From: G963665925 sp963665925
Lineage (GTDB): Bacteria > Bacillota > Clostridia > Peptostreptococcales > Acidaminobacteraceae
Reading direction: 5' to 3'
NCBI GenBank assembly: GCA_963665925.1
Contig: OY762511.1
Location: 2,356,001 to 2,420,000 of the forward strand
Length of the DNA stretch: 64,000 nt
Both the position numbers and the translations under genes were made by a program. Positions 1 to 7,938 of this stretch are shown here, in pieces. How positions within the stretch are numbered: position 1 is the first letter of the stretch; each line of letters begins with the position of its first letter. The notes beneath the pieces are model-generated. The model had not been told where the DNA came from, searched no databases, and worked only from the letters and a program-made list of their open reading frames with translations.

Positions 1-1197
1 TGGATTGGATTTATACCCATTATAACTTTTGTAGTTGTGACATGCTTAGGTCTTATTATGAATCCATTTCACAGGGTTAAGATGGAACGCACATCAGATG
101 CCTCTGGAAAAAGACAGCAAAAGTTGATTGAAATACTGAAGAACTCAGAAGAGATTAAGGCTATTGGCTTAAGTGATGAATGGATTGAACGGTATAAAGA
201 TGTGTCTACAGAAAGCATTTTAAGCAGTTATGAACTTTCAGATTACGTGAACACTTCAAAATCAATTTCATATTTTATCACCAATGCATCTGTCTTAGCG
301 GTTGTATATTTTGGGATACTCAGGATTATGAACGGCGATATGACCATGGGTGTGCTTATTGGCGTTATTATGCTTTACTGGAAAGTGCTGAGCTCTATAC
401 GGGGTTCCTTTACACTTTCAGTTCAAATCAGCAGTTTGTCGAGGAGCATTGCTCAAATAAATCGATTTATGAATCTGCCTCAAGATACGAATTTTAAATC
501 CAATATGATTGCAACACGAAAAATCAAAGGATTTGTCAGATTTAAAGATGTGTCTATGGTCTATTCTAAAAAAACGAGTCCTGTGATATCAAAGCTCAGC
601 TTTGAAACCGCTCCTGGAACAATACTGGGTATAACTGGACATGATGGGGCGGGCAAGACAACGATATTGAAAATGATACTTGGCATGTATATTCCTCAAG
701 CGGGAAGGATATTTATTGATAATAGCAATATTAAGCAATTGGAACCACTGTCACTTAGAAAATCCATAGGATATGCACCACAAAAGGATATCTTGTTTTC
801 TGGAACAATCCGTGAGAATTTTACAATATTCAATGCACAAATATCAGACGCACAAATCGAAAACATATCTGAACTGACTGGCTTAAGCAATTATATGAAG
901 TCGCTAGATTATACACTGGATACCCTATTGACCGAAAAAGAAATAAGCAAAGCATCCATGTCTTTTAAAAAACTGTTTAGCATAACGCGCGCTTTTTGCA
1001 GAGGCGTAAATTTGTTTCTATTGGATGAGCCAGAAAATTATTTACGAGAAGATGAAATTCAAAAAATTATTGAGTTGATAATGGATAGAGCAAAAATGGA
1101 AAGTGCAAGTGTAATTATTTCAACGAAGAACGCAGAAATTCTCAGTATTTGCGACGAAGTAATTAGGCTGAATCAGGGTCGAAGAGTAAGGCGGTGA
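1..1197 (+). CDS. ABC exporter, C-terminal part (5' truncated by window edge)
   Basis: The frame is already open at base 1, so the first half of the membrane domain lies outside the window; 398 residues are visible. Hydrophobic stretches near visible residues 1-20 and 95-125 finish the membrane domain, and a nucleotide-binding domain follows from about residue 180. Walker A reads GHDGAGKTT (about 213-221) and Walker B LFLLDEP (about 339-345, catalytic Glu present). Two motifs are degenerate: the place of LSGGQ reads ISKASMSFKK, and the H-loop His is replaced (VIISTKNAE). This resembles the degenerate half of a heterodimeric exporter, so a canonical partner may lie upstream. Four bases separate it from the next gene, an HlyD-like protein, and a giant acidic protein follows; the three look like one operon. 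Export is inferred; the family assignment is firm. Confidence 0.85.
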   Translation, partial: WIGFIPIITFVVVTCLGLIMNPFHRVKMERTSDASGKRQQKLIEILKNSEEIKAIGLSDEWIERYKDVSTESILSSYELSDYVNTSKSISYFITNASVLAVVYFGILRIMNGDMTMGVLIGVIMLYWKVLSSIRGSFTLSVQISSLSRSIAQINRFMNLPQDTNFKSNMIATRKIKGFVRFKDVSMVYSKKTSPVISKLSFETAPGTILGITGHDGAGKTTILKMILGMYIPQAGRIFIDNSNIKQLEPLSLRKSIGYAPQKDILFSGTIRENFTIFNAQISDAQIENISELTGLSNYMKSLDYTLDTLLTEKEISKASMSFKKLFSITRAFCRGVNLFLLDEPENYLREDEIQKIIELIMDRAKMESASVIISTKNAEILSICDEVIRLNQGRRVRR

Positions 1198-1201
1198 GGG
1201 T

Positions 1202-1723
1202 ATGAAAAAAAACTTGCAGCATTTATCAAGGTCGGTCCTGTTAGAAGAAATGGGCCTGCCAAAGGTGAACCGAAATATCATCCTGATAGTATTTTTCCTG
1301 ATTGTCTTATTTGTTGTATGGGCAAGCATGATGACCATTAATGATTCCGTGTCAATTTCAGGAGAGGTAAGAATGGCTGGGAATCAAGCTGGATACTATA
1401 TTGATGCGAAAGTCTATTCAGGACAAGTGGGCATTGTTTCAGAAGGCTTGAAAGCAAATATCAATATTGCTGGTGTGACCGAGAAGAAAAAAATCTCCGC
1501 TACAATTGAACGGGTTGTTAAGGTGCCTCAGAAAGACAATTATGGAAGAACCTATTATGAGGTTAGGGTAGTACCAAGTGCCATACAGGAAGAGCGCGAG
1601 CATTTTAGGGTTAAACTGATTAAGGGAATGGACGCACGTGTTGAAGTTGTGACAGGAACACGAAATTTACTTCAATACTACTTCAGTCGTGTATGGGATG
1701 CTAGAGAAACATCTGGAAATTAA
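1202..1723 (+). CDS. Short HlyD-like membrane-fusion protein
   Basis: A 173-residue protein with one membrane anchor near residues 26-46, followed by about 120 extracytoplasmic residues. The C-terminal part (GMDARVEVVTGTRNLLQYY) matches the end of the HlyD/EmrA beta-barrel domain. Type I secretion adaptors normally exceed 350 residues and carry a long coiled-coil hairpin that reaches an outer-membrane TolC; here the hairpin and lipoyl halves are missing. In a single-membrane cell such an adaptor could be pared down to a clamp on the ABC exporter. The gene begins four bases after the ABC gene stop; the Shine-Dalgarno (GTGAGGG) is very close to the ATG, which suggests translational coupling. 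Family assignment is moderately sure; function is inferred from context. Confidence 0.7.
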   Translation: MKKNLQHLSRSVLLEEMGLPKVNRNIILIVFFLIVLFVVWASMMTINDSVSISGEVRMAGNQAGYYIDAKVYSGQVGIVSEGLKANINIAGVTEKKKISATIERVVKVPQKDNYGRTYYEVRVVPSAIQEEREHFRVKLIKGMDARVEVVTGTRNLLQYYFSRVWDARETSGN

Positions 1724-1743
1724 TTTGAGAAAGGATACGCCTT

Positions 1744-4700
1744 ATGAGTGATAAAAATGATGAAAAACCTAGAGTCAATTCACCTGATGGCGGGCAAGAC
1801 GAAAATCAAAGCAATGCGACAGATGCGAAGGAGTATGGTGGTGTAGATACGACTACATCAACACCGGGACTGCTCGTAGATGAAGAAAAAAAGAAACAGA
1901 CTGATGATATCGCAAATAATATTGAAACATCGGTTGATTCAACGCAGACAGAGTCGGAAGATGCGGAAGAAGTAGCTGAAGAGAATCAAAATACACAGGA
2001 TACACCTTCGACAGACTCAGAGAATGCAGGAGCACCTGAGTCTCTTGGTCGTGACACAGAACTCAGTTCAGATCGTGAATTAAATACGAATACCAGTGCC
2101 GATACAGATACCAATGCCAATATGAATACCAATGAAGGCAGCGGAACCATACCGGGTAAAAGTGCACCAAGCTTGGATACAGCTGAAAGCAGTGAAGTTG
2201 AGGCGGAAAGTGCAGTAAACATTGAATCCGCTGGAGAAGTTGAGGTACAAGCAGAACCTGAAGGTGTATCTATTGAAGCTGTATCAGATACAGAACCAGT
2301 AGTAACGACTGAACCAGAAGCTGAAACTGTTGAAATTACTGAGGAAGTTGGACCTGTTGAAGAACCGGTGACTGAATCAGAGCCAGAAAGCATATCAGCT
2401 GGGCCTGTACCAGAAATAGATGCTCCACCTGAGCCAGAAGCTGAAACAGCAGCCGTTACCGATGACACTGAAACTGTAGAGCAACCTGTCATAGAAGAGG
2501 TTGCTGAACCTGAAATAGAACCAGAAGTTGAGTCTGTTGAAGAACCTGTAACTGATGCGGAATCAGAGATTGAAGTAGAACCTGAAATAGAAGAAGTTAG
2601 TATTGAACCTGAGGCGGATCTTGAACCAGAGACAGAAATTGAACCTGCTGCAGAAATCGAACCAGAAACTGAGTCTGTTGAAATCCCTGAGGAAGTTGAG
2701 CCTATTGAAGAACCAGTAACTGAAACAGAGCCAGAAAGCATATCTGCTGGGCCTGAACCAGAAGCAGTTGCTCCACCTGAGCCAGAGGCCGAAACAGCAG
2801 CCGTTGCCGATGACGCTGAAATTGAAGAGAAACCTGTCATAGAAGAGGTTGCTGAATCTGAAATTGAACCAGAAGTTGAGTCTATTGAAGAACCTGTAAC
2901 TGATGCAGAATCAGAGATTGAAGTAGAACCTGAAATAGAAGAAGTTAGTATTGAACCCGAGGTAGATCTTGAACCTGAGACTGATATTGAACCTGAGGCG
3001 GATCTTGAACCTGAGGCAGATATTGAACCTGAGACTGATTTTGAACCAGAGACAAAAATTGAACCTGCTGCAGAAATCGAATCGGATATAGCACCTGAAG
3101 TTGAAGTTCAAGCAGAACCAGAAGTTGCGTCCACTGAAGCTGCATCAGAAACAGAACCATTTGTAACGACTGAACTAGAAACTGAAACTGTTGAAATCCC
3201 TGAGGAAGTTGAGCCTATTGAAGAACCAGTAACTGAAACAGAGCCAGAAAGCATATCTGCTGGGCCTGAACCAGAAGCAGTTACTCCACCTGAGCCAGAG
3301 GCCGAAACAGCAGCCGTTACTGATGACGCTGAAACTGTAGAACAACCTGTCATAGAAGAGGTTGCTGAATCTGAATTAGAACCCGAAATAGAACCAGAGG
3401 TTAGTATTGAACCTGAGGCAGATTTTGAACTTGAGACTGATATTGAAGCTGAGGCGGATCTTGAACCTGAGACTGATCTTGAACCAGAGACAGAAATTGA
3501 ACCTGCTGCAGAAATCGAACCGGAAATAGAACCTGAAGTTGAAGTTCAAGCAGAACCTGAAGTTGTGTCCACTGAAGCTGCATCAGAAACAGAACCAGGA
3601 GTAACGACTGAACCAGAAACTGAAACTGTTGAAATCACTGAGGAAGTTGAACCTGTTGAAGAACCGGTAACTGAAACAGAGCCAGAAAGCATATCTGCTG
3701 GGCCTGTACCAGAAACAGTTACTCCACCTGAGCCAGAGGCCGAAACAGCAGCCGTTACTGATGACGCTGAAACTGTAGAACAACCTGTCATAGAAGAGGT
3801 TGCTGAATCTGAATTAGAACCCGAAATAGAACCAGAGGTTAGTATTGAACCTGAGGCAGATTTTGAACTTGAGACTGATATTGAAGCTGAGGCGGATCTT
3901 GAACCTGAGACTGATCTTGAACCAGAGACAGAAATTGAACCTGCTGCAGAAATCGAACCGGAAATAGAACCTGAAGTTGAAGTTCAAGCAGAACCTGAAG
4001 TTGTGTCCACTGAAGCTACATCAGAAACAGAACCAGTTGTAACGACTGAACTAGAAACTGAAACTGTTGAAATCACTGAGGAAGTTGAAGAAGCGGTAAC
4101 TGAAACAGATCCAGAAAGCATATCTGCTGCGCCTGTACCAGAAGCAGTTGCTCCACCTGAGCCAGAAGCTGAAACAGCAGCCCTTGCTGATGACGCTGAA
4201 ACTCTAGAGCAACCTGTCATAGAAGAAGTTGTTGAACCTGAATTAGAACCCGAAATAGAACCCGAGGTTAGTATTGAACCTGAGGCAGAAATCGAATCTG
4301 AAGTTGACTTGGAGTCGGATATAGAAGTTTCGCTAGAACCAGAATCTGAATATATATCAGATGAATCTGATATTGATACTGCCAAATCCAATATGGGGCA
4401 TGGGACACAAGAAGACGGTGTCAATGAGAACAATCCTGGCTATCAGAGACAAATGGATTTGGATGATCAAAATCAAATTGATGAAACCGAGGATCCATCT
4501 TTAAAAGTGAAAGGCAATATGGGTCACGGGACGCAGGATGATGGCGTCAACGAGGATAACCCAGCGTATCAAAAAAGCATTGGTGAGAATGACGCATTTG
4601 ATGAAGACGCGGATGACTATGTAAATGAAAGCGAGCCAATTGAATCTCAACCAATGGAAGAGATTGAACCAGAAGAAATGTATTCCTTCACTCAGGATGC

Positions 4701-5502
4701 GGCTGAAGATGATTTTGAGGAAGATACCTTTGAATCTGATGAAGACATGGAATCGGATTATGGCGATTCATTTGATTCAGATACCGACGACCTGAAAGGG
4801 AATATGGGTCATGGTACGCAAGATGATGGCGTCAATGAGGACAATCCAGGATATCAGAACAATCTGGAGCGTTTCGAGGACCAAGACAGCTACGGAAATC
4901 AATTAGATGAGGATACGCTTGATAATGACAGTGTAGAATCTGATGAGATAGAAGTTGAAGATAATCTTGTTGAAGTAGATGAAGATTTTGAGGATGCGGA
5001 TACGCTTGAAGATTCAGATTATGATGACGATCTGGACTTTGATGGTGATGATGATCTGGAGCTAGGTGAGGAAACAAATGAGGAAGAAGTAAGTGATGAT
5101 CAGGCGTATTCAGGTGATAGAAATGAGATTGCGGATCGTTCTGATCGTGATATGAAAAACGATGAAAACGAGAATCGAGGTAAAGGTGGATTCAAGGACA
5201 GAGATGATTCTGATGTGAAAGGTGAATCGGATGATTCCAACGATGATGAAATTGATGACGAAATGGACAATGAAATCGATGACGATTTTGATGACGATTT
5301 AGATTTGTTCAATGATGAAGATGTAGATTATGATAACGACTGGACAGATGAGATTGAAGATGATGATGATTACGACGATGAAGATGATGATTTTGACGAT
5401 GATTATGATGATGACGTAGATGATGATATGTTCGATGATGATGACGATGATCTGGATGATGATGATGCAGACGATGATATTGACGACACGCCGGACATAT
5501 GA
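1744..5502 (+). CDS. Giant acidic Glu/Pro/Asp-rich repeat protein, putative export substrate
   Basis: A 1252-residue protein of unknown family. Residues about 1-140 are Asn/Asp/Thr/Ser-rich. About 140-870 is a Glu/Pro/Ala/Val-rich region built from long repeats (period 146 residues, 438 bp, in the second half). Three copies of a conserved 19-residue block that begins NMGHGTQ and ends NPGYQ or NPAYQ sit at 883-901, 925-943 and 1020-1038. The last ~100 residues are almost pure Asp/Glu. There is no Sec signal peptide, membrane segment or classical RTX GGxGxD repeat, so any export would need a dedicated machine such as the ABC/HlyD-like pair directly upstream (20 bases away, GAGAAAGGA before the ATG). 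The acidic tail could bind Ca2+ or other cations. No function can be assigned from family knowledge. Confidence 0.85.
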   Translation: MSDKNDEKPRVNSPDGGQDENQSNATDAKEYGGVDTTTSTPGLLVDEEKKKQTDDIANNIETSVDSTQTESEDAEEVAEENQNTQDTPSTDSENAGAPESLGRDTELSSDRELNTNTSADTDTNANMNTNEGSGTIPGKSAPSLDTAESSEVEAESAVNIESAGEVEVQAEPEGVSIEAVSDTEPVVTTEPEAETVEITEEVGPVEEPVTESEPESISAGPVPEIDAPPEPEAETAAVTDDTETVEQPVIEEVAEPEIEPEVESVEEPVTDAESEIEVEPEIEEVSIEPEADLEPETEIEPAAEIEPETESVEIPEEVEPIEEPVTETEPESISAGPEPEAVAPPEPEAETAAVADDAEIEEKPVIEEVAESEIEPEVESIEEPVTDAESEIEVEPEIEEVSIEPEVDLEPETDIEPEADLEPEADIEPETDFEPETKIEPAAEIESDIAPEVEVQAEPEVASTEAASETEPFVTTELETETVEIPEEVEPIEEPVTETEPESISAGPEPEAVTPPEPEAETAAVTDDAETVEQPVIEEVAESELEPEIEPEVSIEPEADFELETDIEAEADLEPETDLEPETEIEPAAEIEPEIEPEVEVQAEPEVVSTEAASETEPGVTTEPETETVEITEEVEPVEEPVTETEPESISAGPVPETVTPPEPEAETAAVTDDAETVEQPVIEEVAESELEPEIEPEVSIEPEADFELETDIEAEADLEPETDLEPETEIEPAAEIEPEIEPEVEVQAEPEVVSTEATSETEPVVTTELETETVEITEEVEEAVTETDPESISAAPVPEAVAPPEPEAETAALADDAETLEQPVIEEVVEPELEPEIEPEVSIEPEAEIESEVDLESDIEVSLEPESEYISDESDIDTAKSNMGHGTQEDGVNENNPGYQRQMDLDDQNQIDETEDPSLKVKGNMGHGTQDDGVNEDNPAYQKSIGENDAFDEDADDYVNESEPIESQPMEEIEPEEMYSFTQDAAEDDFEEDTFESDEDMESDYGDSFDSDTDDLKGNMGHGTQDDGVNEDNPGYQNNLERFEDQDSYGNQLDEDTLDNDSVESDEIEVEDNLVEVDEDFEDADTLEDSDYDDDLDFDGDDDLELGEETNEEEVSDDQAYSGDRNEIADRSDRDMKNDENENRGKGGFKDRDDSDVKGESDDSNDDEIDDEMDNEIDDDFDDDLDLFNDEDVDYDNDWTDEIEDDDDYDDEDDDFDDDYDDDVDDDMFDDDDDDLDDDDADDDIDDTPDI
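3094..4407 (+). repeat. 438-bp in-frame tandem repeats
   Basis: The block CCTGAAGTTGAAGTTCAAGC recurs at 3094, 3532 and 3970, exactly 438 bp (146 codons) apart. Long stretches of neighbouring copies appear identical, for example 3361-3530 against 3799-3968, while the third copy diverges and ends early. Shorter relatives of the same unit occur back to about 2240. Near-identity at the DNA level implies recent duplication and likely length variation between strains. Confidence 0.85.
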
Positions 5503-5511
5503 TGAAATCAG

Positions 5512-5520
5512 ATTTCTAAG
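5512..5520 (+). repeat. Target-site duplication, left copy
   Basis: ATTTCTAAG directly left of the IS; the partner is at 6891-6899. If the last G is counted as the first base of the element, the duplication is 8 bp. Confidence 0.85.
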
Positions 5521-6890
5521 AGACTGTCCCAAATTTTGTGTAAATAATCTGCCACGAAAGCAGCGAATATGAACTTTTTAGGAACTCTCGATTACGAATG
5601 GATAATCGAGAGTTCGTTTATTATCTGATCCCAGTTTCGTTGACGCTGGGACCATTTCTTTGTTGCATTTTCAGTTGCTAAGTAAAGGGACTTCATCAGT
5701 GACATGTCTGTTGGATAGACTGGTTTTCCCTTAGTTACTTTGCGGTATTGTCTGTTCAGATTTTCAATTATATTGGTCGTATACATGATCTTTCTGATGT
5801 TCGCTGAGTATGCAAAAAACGGAGATATAACACCCCAGTTATCTTTCCAGGATTTTATGCAGCGCGGATAATGCGAACCCCACTTTTCTTCAAACTCAAG
5901 AAGCATCTGATAACCTGATTCCTCATTTGGAGCTTGATAAACAGACTTAAGATCTTTCATCAGTTCTTTGACATGTTTGTAGCTGACATATCGCGTAGAT
6001 GAGCGAATTTGATGAATGATGCAGCGCTGTACAATAGACTCTGGATATGTCGCTTTGATTGCTTGCTCAAAGCCTGAAAGTCCATCAACACTGAAGATTG
6101 TAACTCTCTGAACACCACGATTCTTTAAGTCTGTCAGAACCTTTAGCCAGAATTTACTCGTCTCATTTTCACCTATCCAGATACCTAAGACATCCTTCAT
6201 ACCATCTGTATTTATGCCAACAACAACGTATGCAGCTTTAGATACAATGCGGTTATTCTGTTTTACTTTGTAATGAATAGCATCCATGAAAACAAACGGA
6301 TACTCTGTTTCAAGTGGTCTGTGTTGCCACTCTTCGATGTGAGGGATGATTTTATCAGTCATACGTGAGATTGACTGTGCTGAGAGTGGCATCCCGTAGA
6401 GGTCTTCTATATGTTCTGAGATATCTCTTTGAGACATTCCTTTACCATACATAGAGATCACTTTGTCTTCAATCGCTGAAATATCACTGGAGTGTTTTGG
6501 TACAATTTGTGGATCAAACTCACCGTTACGATCTCTTGGAATCTCTAGTTCAACTTCGCCAAGATCAGTCTTTACACGCTTTGTTGATTTCCCGTTTCTG
6601 TAGTTCGTTTTCTCAACTTGGCGATCGTATGGCTCATAACCAAGCTCTTCATCCAGTTCTGCTTCAAGTAGTTTCTCAACGCCAGTCTTAAGCATTTCCT
6701 TCAGCACGCTCTGTAGGTCTGCCACATCGGTGATATCCTTGTCCTGCATAAGGGCTTCTGTCAGTTCTGATATCTTGTTGTTTTTCTTCTTTCGACTCAT
6801 AAAAAAATCCTCCACTCTGTAATCTAGTTTATAACACTAACTACTTTCGTGGAAGATTTCTTGTTTTTACACTAAATTTGTTTCAGTACC
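5520..6890. mobile_element. IS256-family insertion sequence, complete
   Basis: An element of about 1371 bp with imperfect terminal inverted repeats: left end GAGACTGTCCCAAATTTTGT from 5520, right end (reverse strand from 6890) GGTACTGAAACAAATTTAGT, sharing ACTG, CAAATTT and GTGTAAA. The flanks carry the direct repeat ATTTCTAA(G) at 5512 and 6891, which fits the 8-9 bp target duplication of the IS256 family. It contains one intact transposase gene on the minus strand. It landed 9-17 bases after the stop of the acidic protein gene and so replaces whatever terminator followed that gene. Confidence 0.92.
5592..6800 (-). CDS. IS256-family (mutator-type) DDE transposase
   Basis: A 402-residue transposase, full length for the family. 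The DDE triad is visible: Asp in FVFMDAIHYKV, Asp in IFSVDGLSGF and Glu in TTNIIENLNRQYRK. The HTH-like N-terminal part (SELTEALMQDKDITDV...) precedes the catalytic domain. I place the start at the ATG at 6800 (MSRKKKNNK) because GGAGGA lies seven bases before it; an in-frame GTG at 6815 overlaps that ribosome-binding site and is unlikely to be used. No frameshift or internal stop is seen, so the element may be active. Confidence 0.95.
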   Translation of the reverse strand: MSRKKKNNKISELTEALMQDKDITDVADLQSVLKEMLKTGVEKLLEAELDEELGYEPYDRQVEKTNYRNGKSTKRVKTDLGEVELEIPRDRNGEFDPQIVPKHSSDISAIEDKVISMYGKGMSQRDISEHIEDLYGMPLSAQSISRMTDKIIPHIEEWQHRPLETEYPFVFMDAIHYKVKQNNRIVSKAAYVVVGINTDGMKDVLGIWIGENETSKFWLKVLTDLKNRGVQRVTIFSVDGLSGFEQAIKATYPESIVQRCIIHQIRSSTRYVSYKHVKELMKDLKSVYQAPNEESGYQMLLEFEEKWGSHYPRCIKSWKDNWGVISPFFAYSANIRKIMYTTNIIENLNRQYRKVTKGKPVYPTDMSLMKSLYLATENATKKWSQRQRNWDQIINELSIIHS

Positions 6891-6899
6891 ATTTCTAAG
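6891..6899 (+). repeat. Target-site duplication, right copy
   Basis: ATTTCTAAG directly right of the IS, identical to 5512-5520. Together the copies show the element arrived by transposition with little change since. Confidence 0.85.
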
Positions 6900-6942
6900 G
6901 GTACTTTGAGTTGCATTAACTTCTATCCGTCCATGAACCAAC

Positions 6943-6981
6943 AAACCCTCGTAAAATCAAGACACGATTTTACGAGGGTTT
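6943..6981. terminator. Bidirectional hairpin after the GntR gene
   Basis: Perfect 16-bp arms AAACCCTCGTAAAATC / GATTTTACGAGGGTTT with a 7-base loop. It lies just beyond the stop of the minus-strand regulator at 7000 and would end its transcript; T-runs are short on both sides. Confidence 0.8.
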
Positions 6982-6999
6982 TATGCATGTCTATTAGGT

Positions 7000-7710
7000 C
7001 TATTTCTTTTCAATCAAGGCCGTGCAGGCAGAAATGATTTTTGTGATATGCGAGCTGACAGCTTTTTCGATGGCCTTTTTGTCCTTGTTTTCAATCGCCA
7101 TAATAATCTGGATGTGATCATTGTGTCTGATTTCCTTTGAAAACGAGTTGGTATCAAGTGCGGTATAATTCAATTTCCACAACTCATTGATTTTCTTATG
7201 AAAATCCAGTAAGAAGGGGTTTCCATAGATTTTAGTAATGAGTATTTCAAACTCCAGATTTACATAGGGCTTTTCAACATCATTTTCATCCATAAGCTGT
7301 AAATTTAAATTCTCACTCGATTCATGGTCATAAAGTTCTTTGATTTGCTGTGGTGTAGCGACTTTACTGGCTTCAATAGCGGCAAAGGTCTCAAGCATGA
7401 GCCGTGATTCGGCGAGTTCTTTTAGTCTCAAAAGCAAGGCCTTTTCATCATCATCGGCCAGGTACCTGCTGAAAAACATGGGGTCCAGCTTATTTACAAA
7501 AATTCCGCTGCCATGTTTGATTTTAATGATCTCATTGGCTTCAAGTATTTTGAGAGCCTCACGTACAATGGGTCTGCTCACGTTCAAAAAAGAGGCGAGG
7601 TTTCTTTCTGTTGGAAGCTTATCGCCTTCTTTTAATGCATTTGATTGGATATATGAAATGATTTCTGATACCACAGCATTGTGGAGTAGGACTTTTTTTA
7701 TGGGTTTCAT
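7000..7710 (-). CDS. GntR/FadR-type transcriptional regulator
   Basis: 236 residues. An N-terminal winged helix (KLPTERNLASFLNVSRPIVREALKILE, split here as KLPTERNLASF and SRPIVREALKILE; then HGSGIFV) is typical of GntR. The C-terminal all-helical FCD/FadR effector domain includes LLLRLKELAESRLMLE and the His-containing segment HNDHIQIIMAIENKD followed by AVSSHITKI; such domains often bind a carboxylic acid plus metal. The ATG at 7710 is chosen because AGGAA lies five bases upstream; longer in-frame extensions lack a ribosome-binding site. It is divergent from a hydroxy-acid catabolic operon and is its probable local repressor or activator, responding to a pathway acid (inference). Confidence 0.9.
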   Translation of the reverse strand: MKPIKKVLLHNAVVSEIISYIQSNALKEGDKLPTERNLASFLNVSRPIVREALKILEANEIIKIKHGSGIFVNKLDPMFFSRYLADDDEKALLLRLKELAESRLMLETFAAIEASKVATPQQIKELYDHESSENLNLQLMDENDVEKPYVNLEFEILITKIYGNPFLLDFHKKINELWKLNYTALDTNSFSKEIRHNDHIQIIMAIENKDKKAIEKAVSSHITKIISACTALIEKK

Positions 7711-7771
7711 TGTATTCCTGCAGTAAACTGCGCACCTTTCTGTAATTTCTAATAAAAGGATATCATAATCT

Positions 7772-7815
7772 AAACCGTTTGAATACCCGTGCAAGACAGG
7801 GCTTTCAAACGGTTT
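7772..7815. promoter_or_regulatory. Inverted repeat between regulator and operon
   Basis: Exact 12-bp arms AAACCGTTTGAA (7772-7783) and TTCAAACGGTTT (7804-7815) with a 20-base spacer. It lies between the divergent regulator and the -35 of the operon. It could be a regulator site or a transcript hairpin; neither strand has a convincing T-run, so I favour a regulatory site. Confidence 0.5.
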
Positions 7816-7862
7816 TGTATTTATATGGAAATGGAATTTTCAGAAAATGATGTGGAAATTCG

Positions 7863-7892
7863 TTGACAGTCAAAAGATATTGCACTTATAAT
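7863..7892 (+). promoter_or_regulatory. Consensus sigma-A promoter of the hydroxy-acid operon
   Basis: TTGACA (7863-7868), an 18-base spacer, TATAAT (7887-7892). Both boxes match the consensus exactly, so strong expression is expected unless repressed. Transcription should start near 7899, 40 bases before the first gene. Confidence 0.85.
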
Positions 7893-7938
7893 GAAATTGG
7901 TAATAGGTATGACCAATTTTACAAAAGAGAGGTATGTT

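Noticed and set aside
1986..4433. Long minus-strand Ser/Gly/Thr-rich frames opposite the acidic gene
   Set aside because: They are shadows of Glu/Pro/Ala codon runs on the plus strand; no ribosome-binding sites and no independent protein signature.
5299..5532. Minus-strand hydrophobic Ile/Val-rich frame
   Set aside because: Mirror image of the GAT/GAC-rich Asp tail; hydrophobicity is a codon artefact.
6801..6815. GTG start that would lengthen the IS256 transposase by five residues
   Set aside because: It overlaps the GGAGGA site that serves the ATG at 6800.
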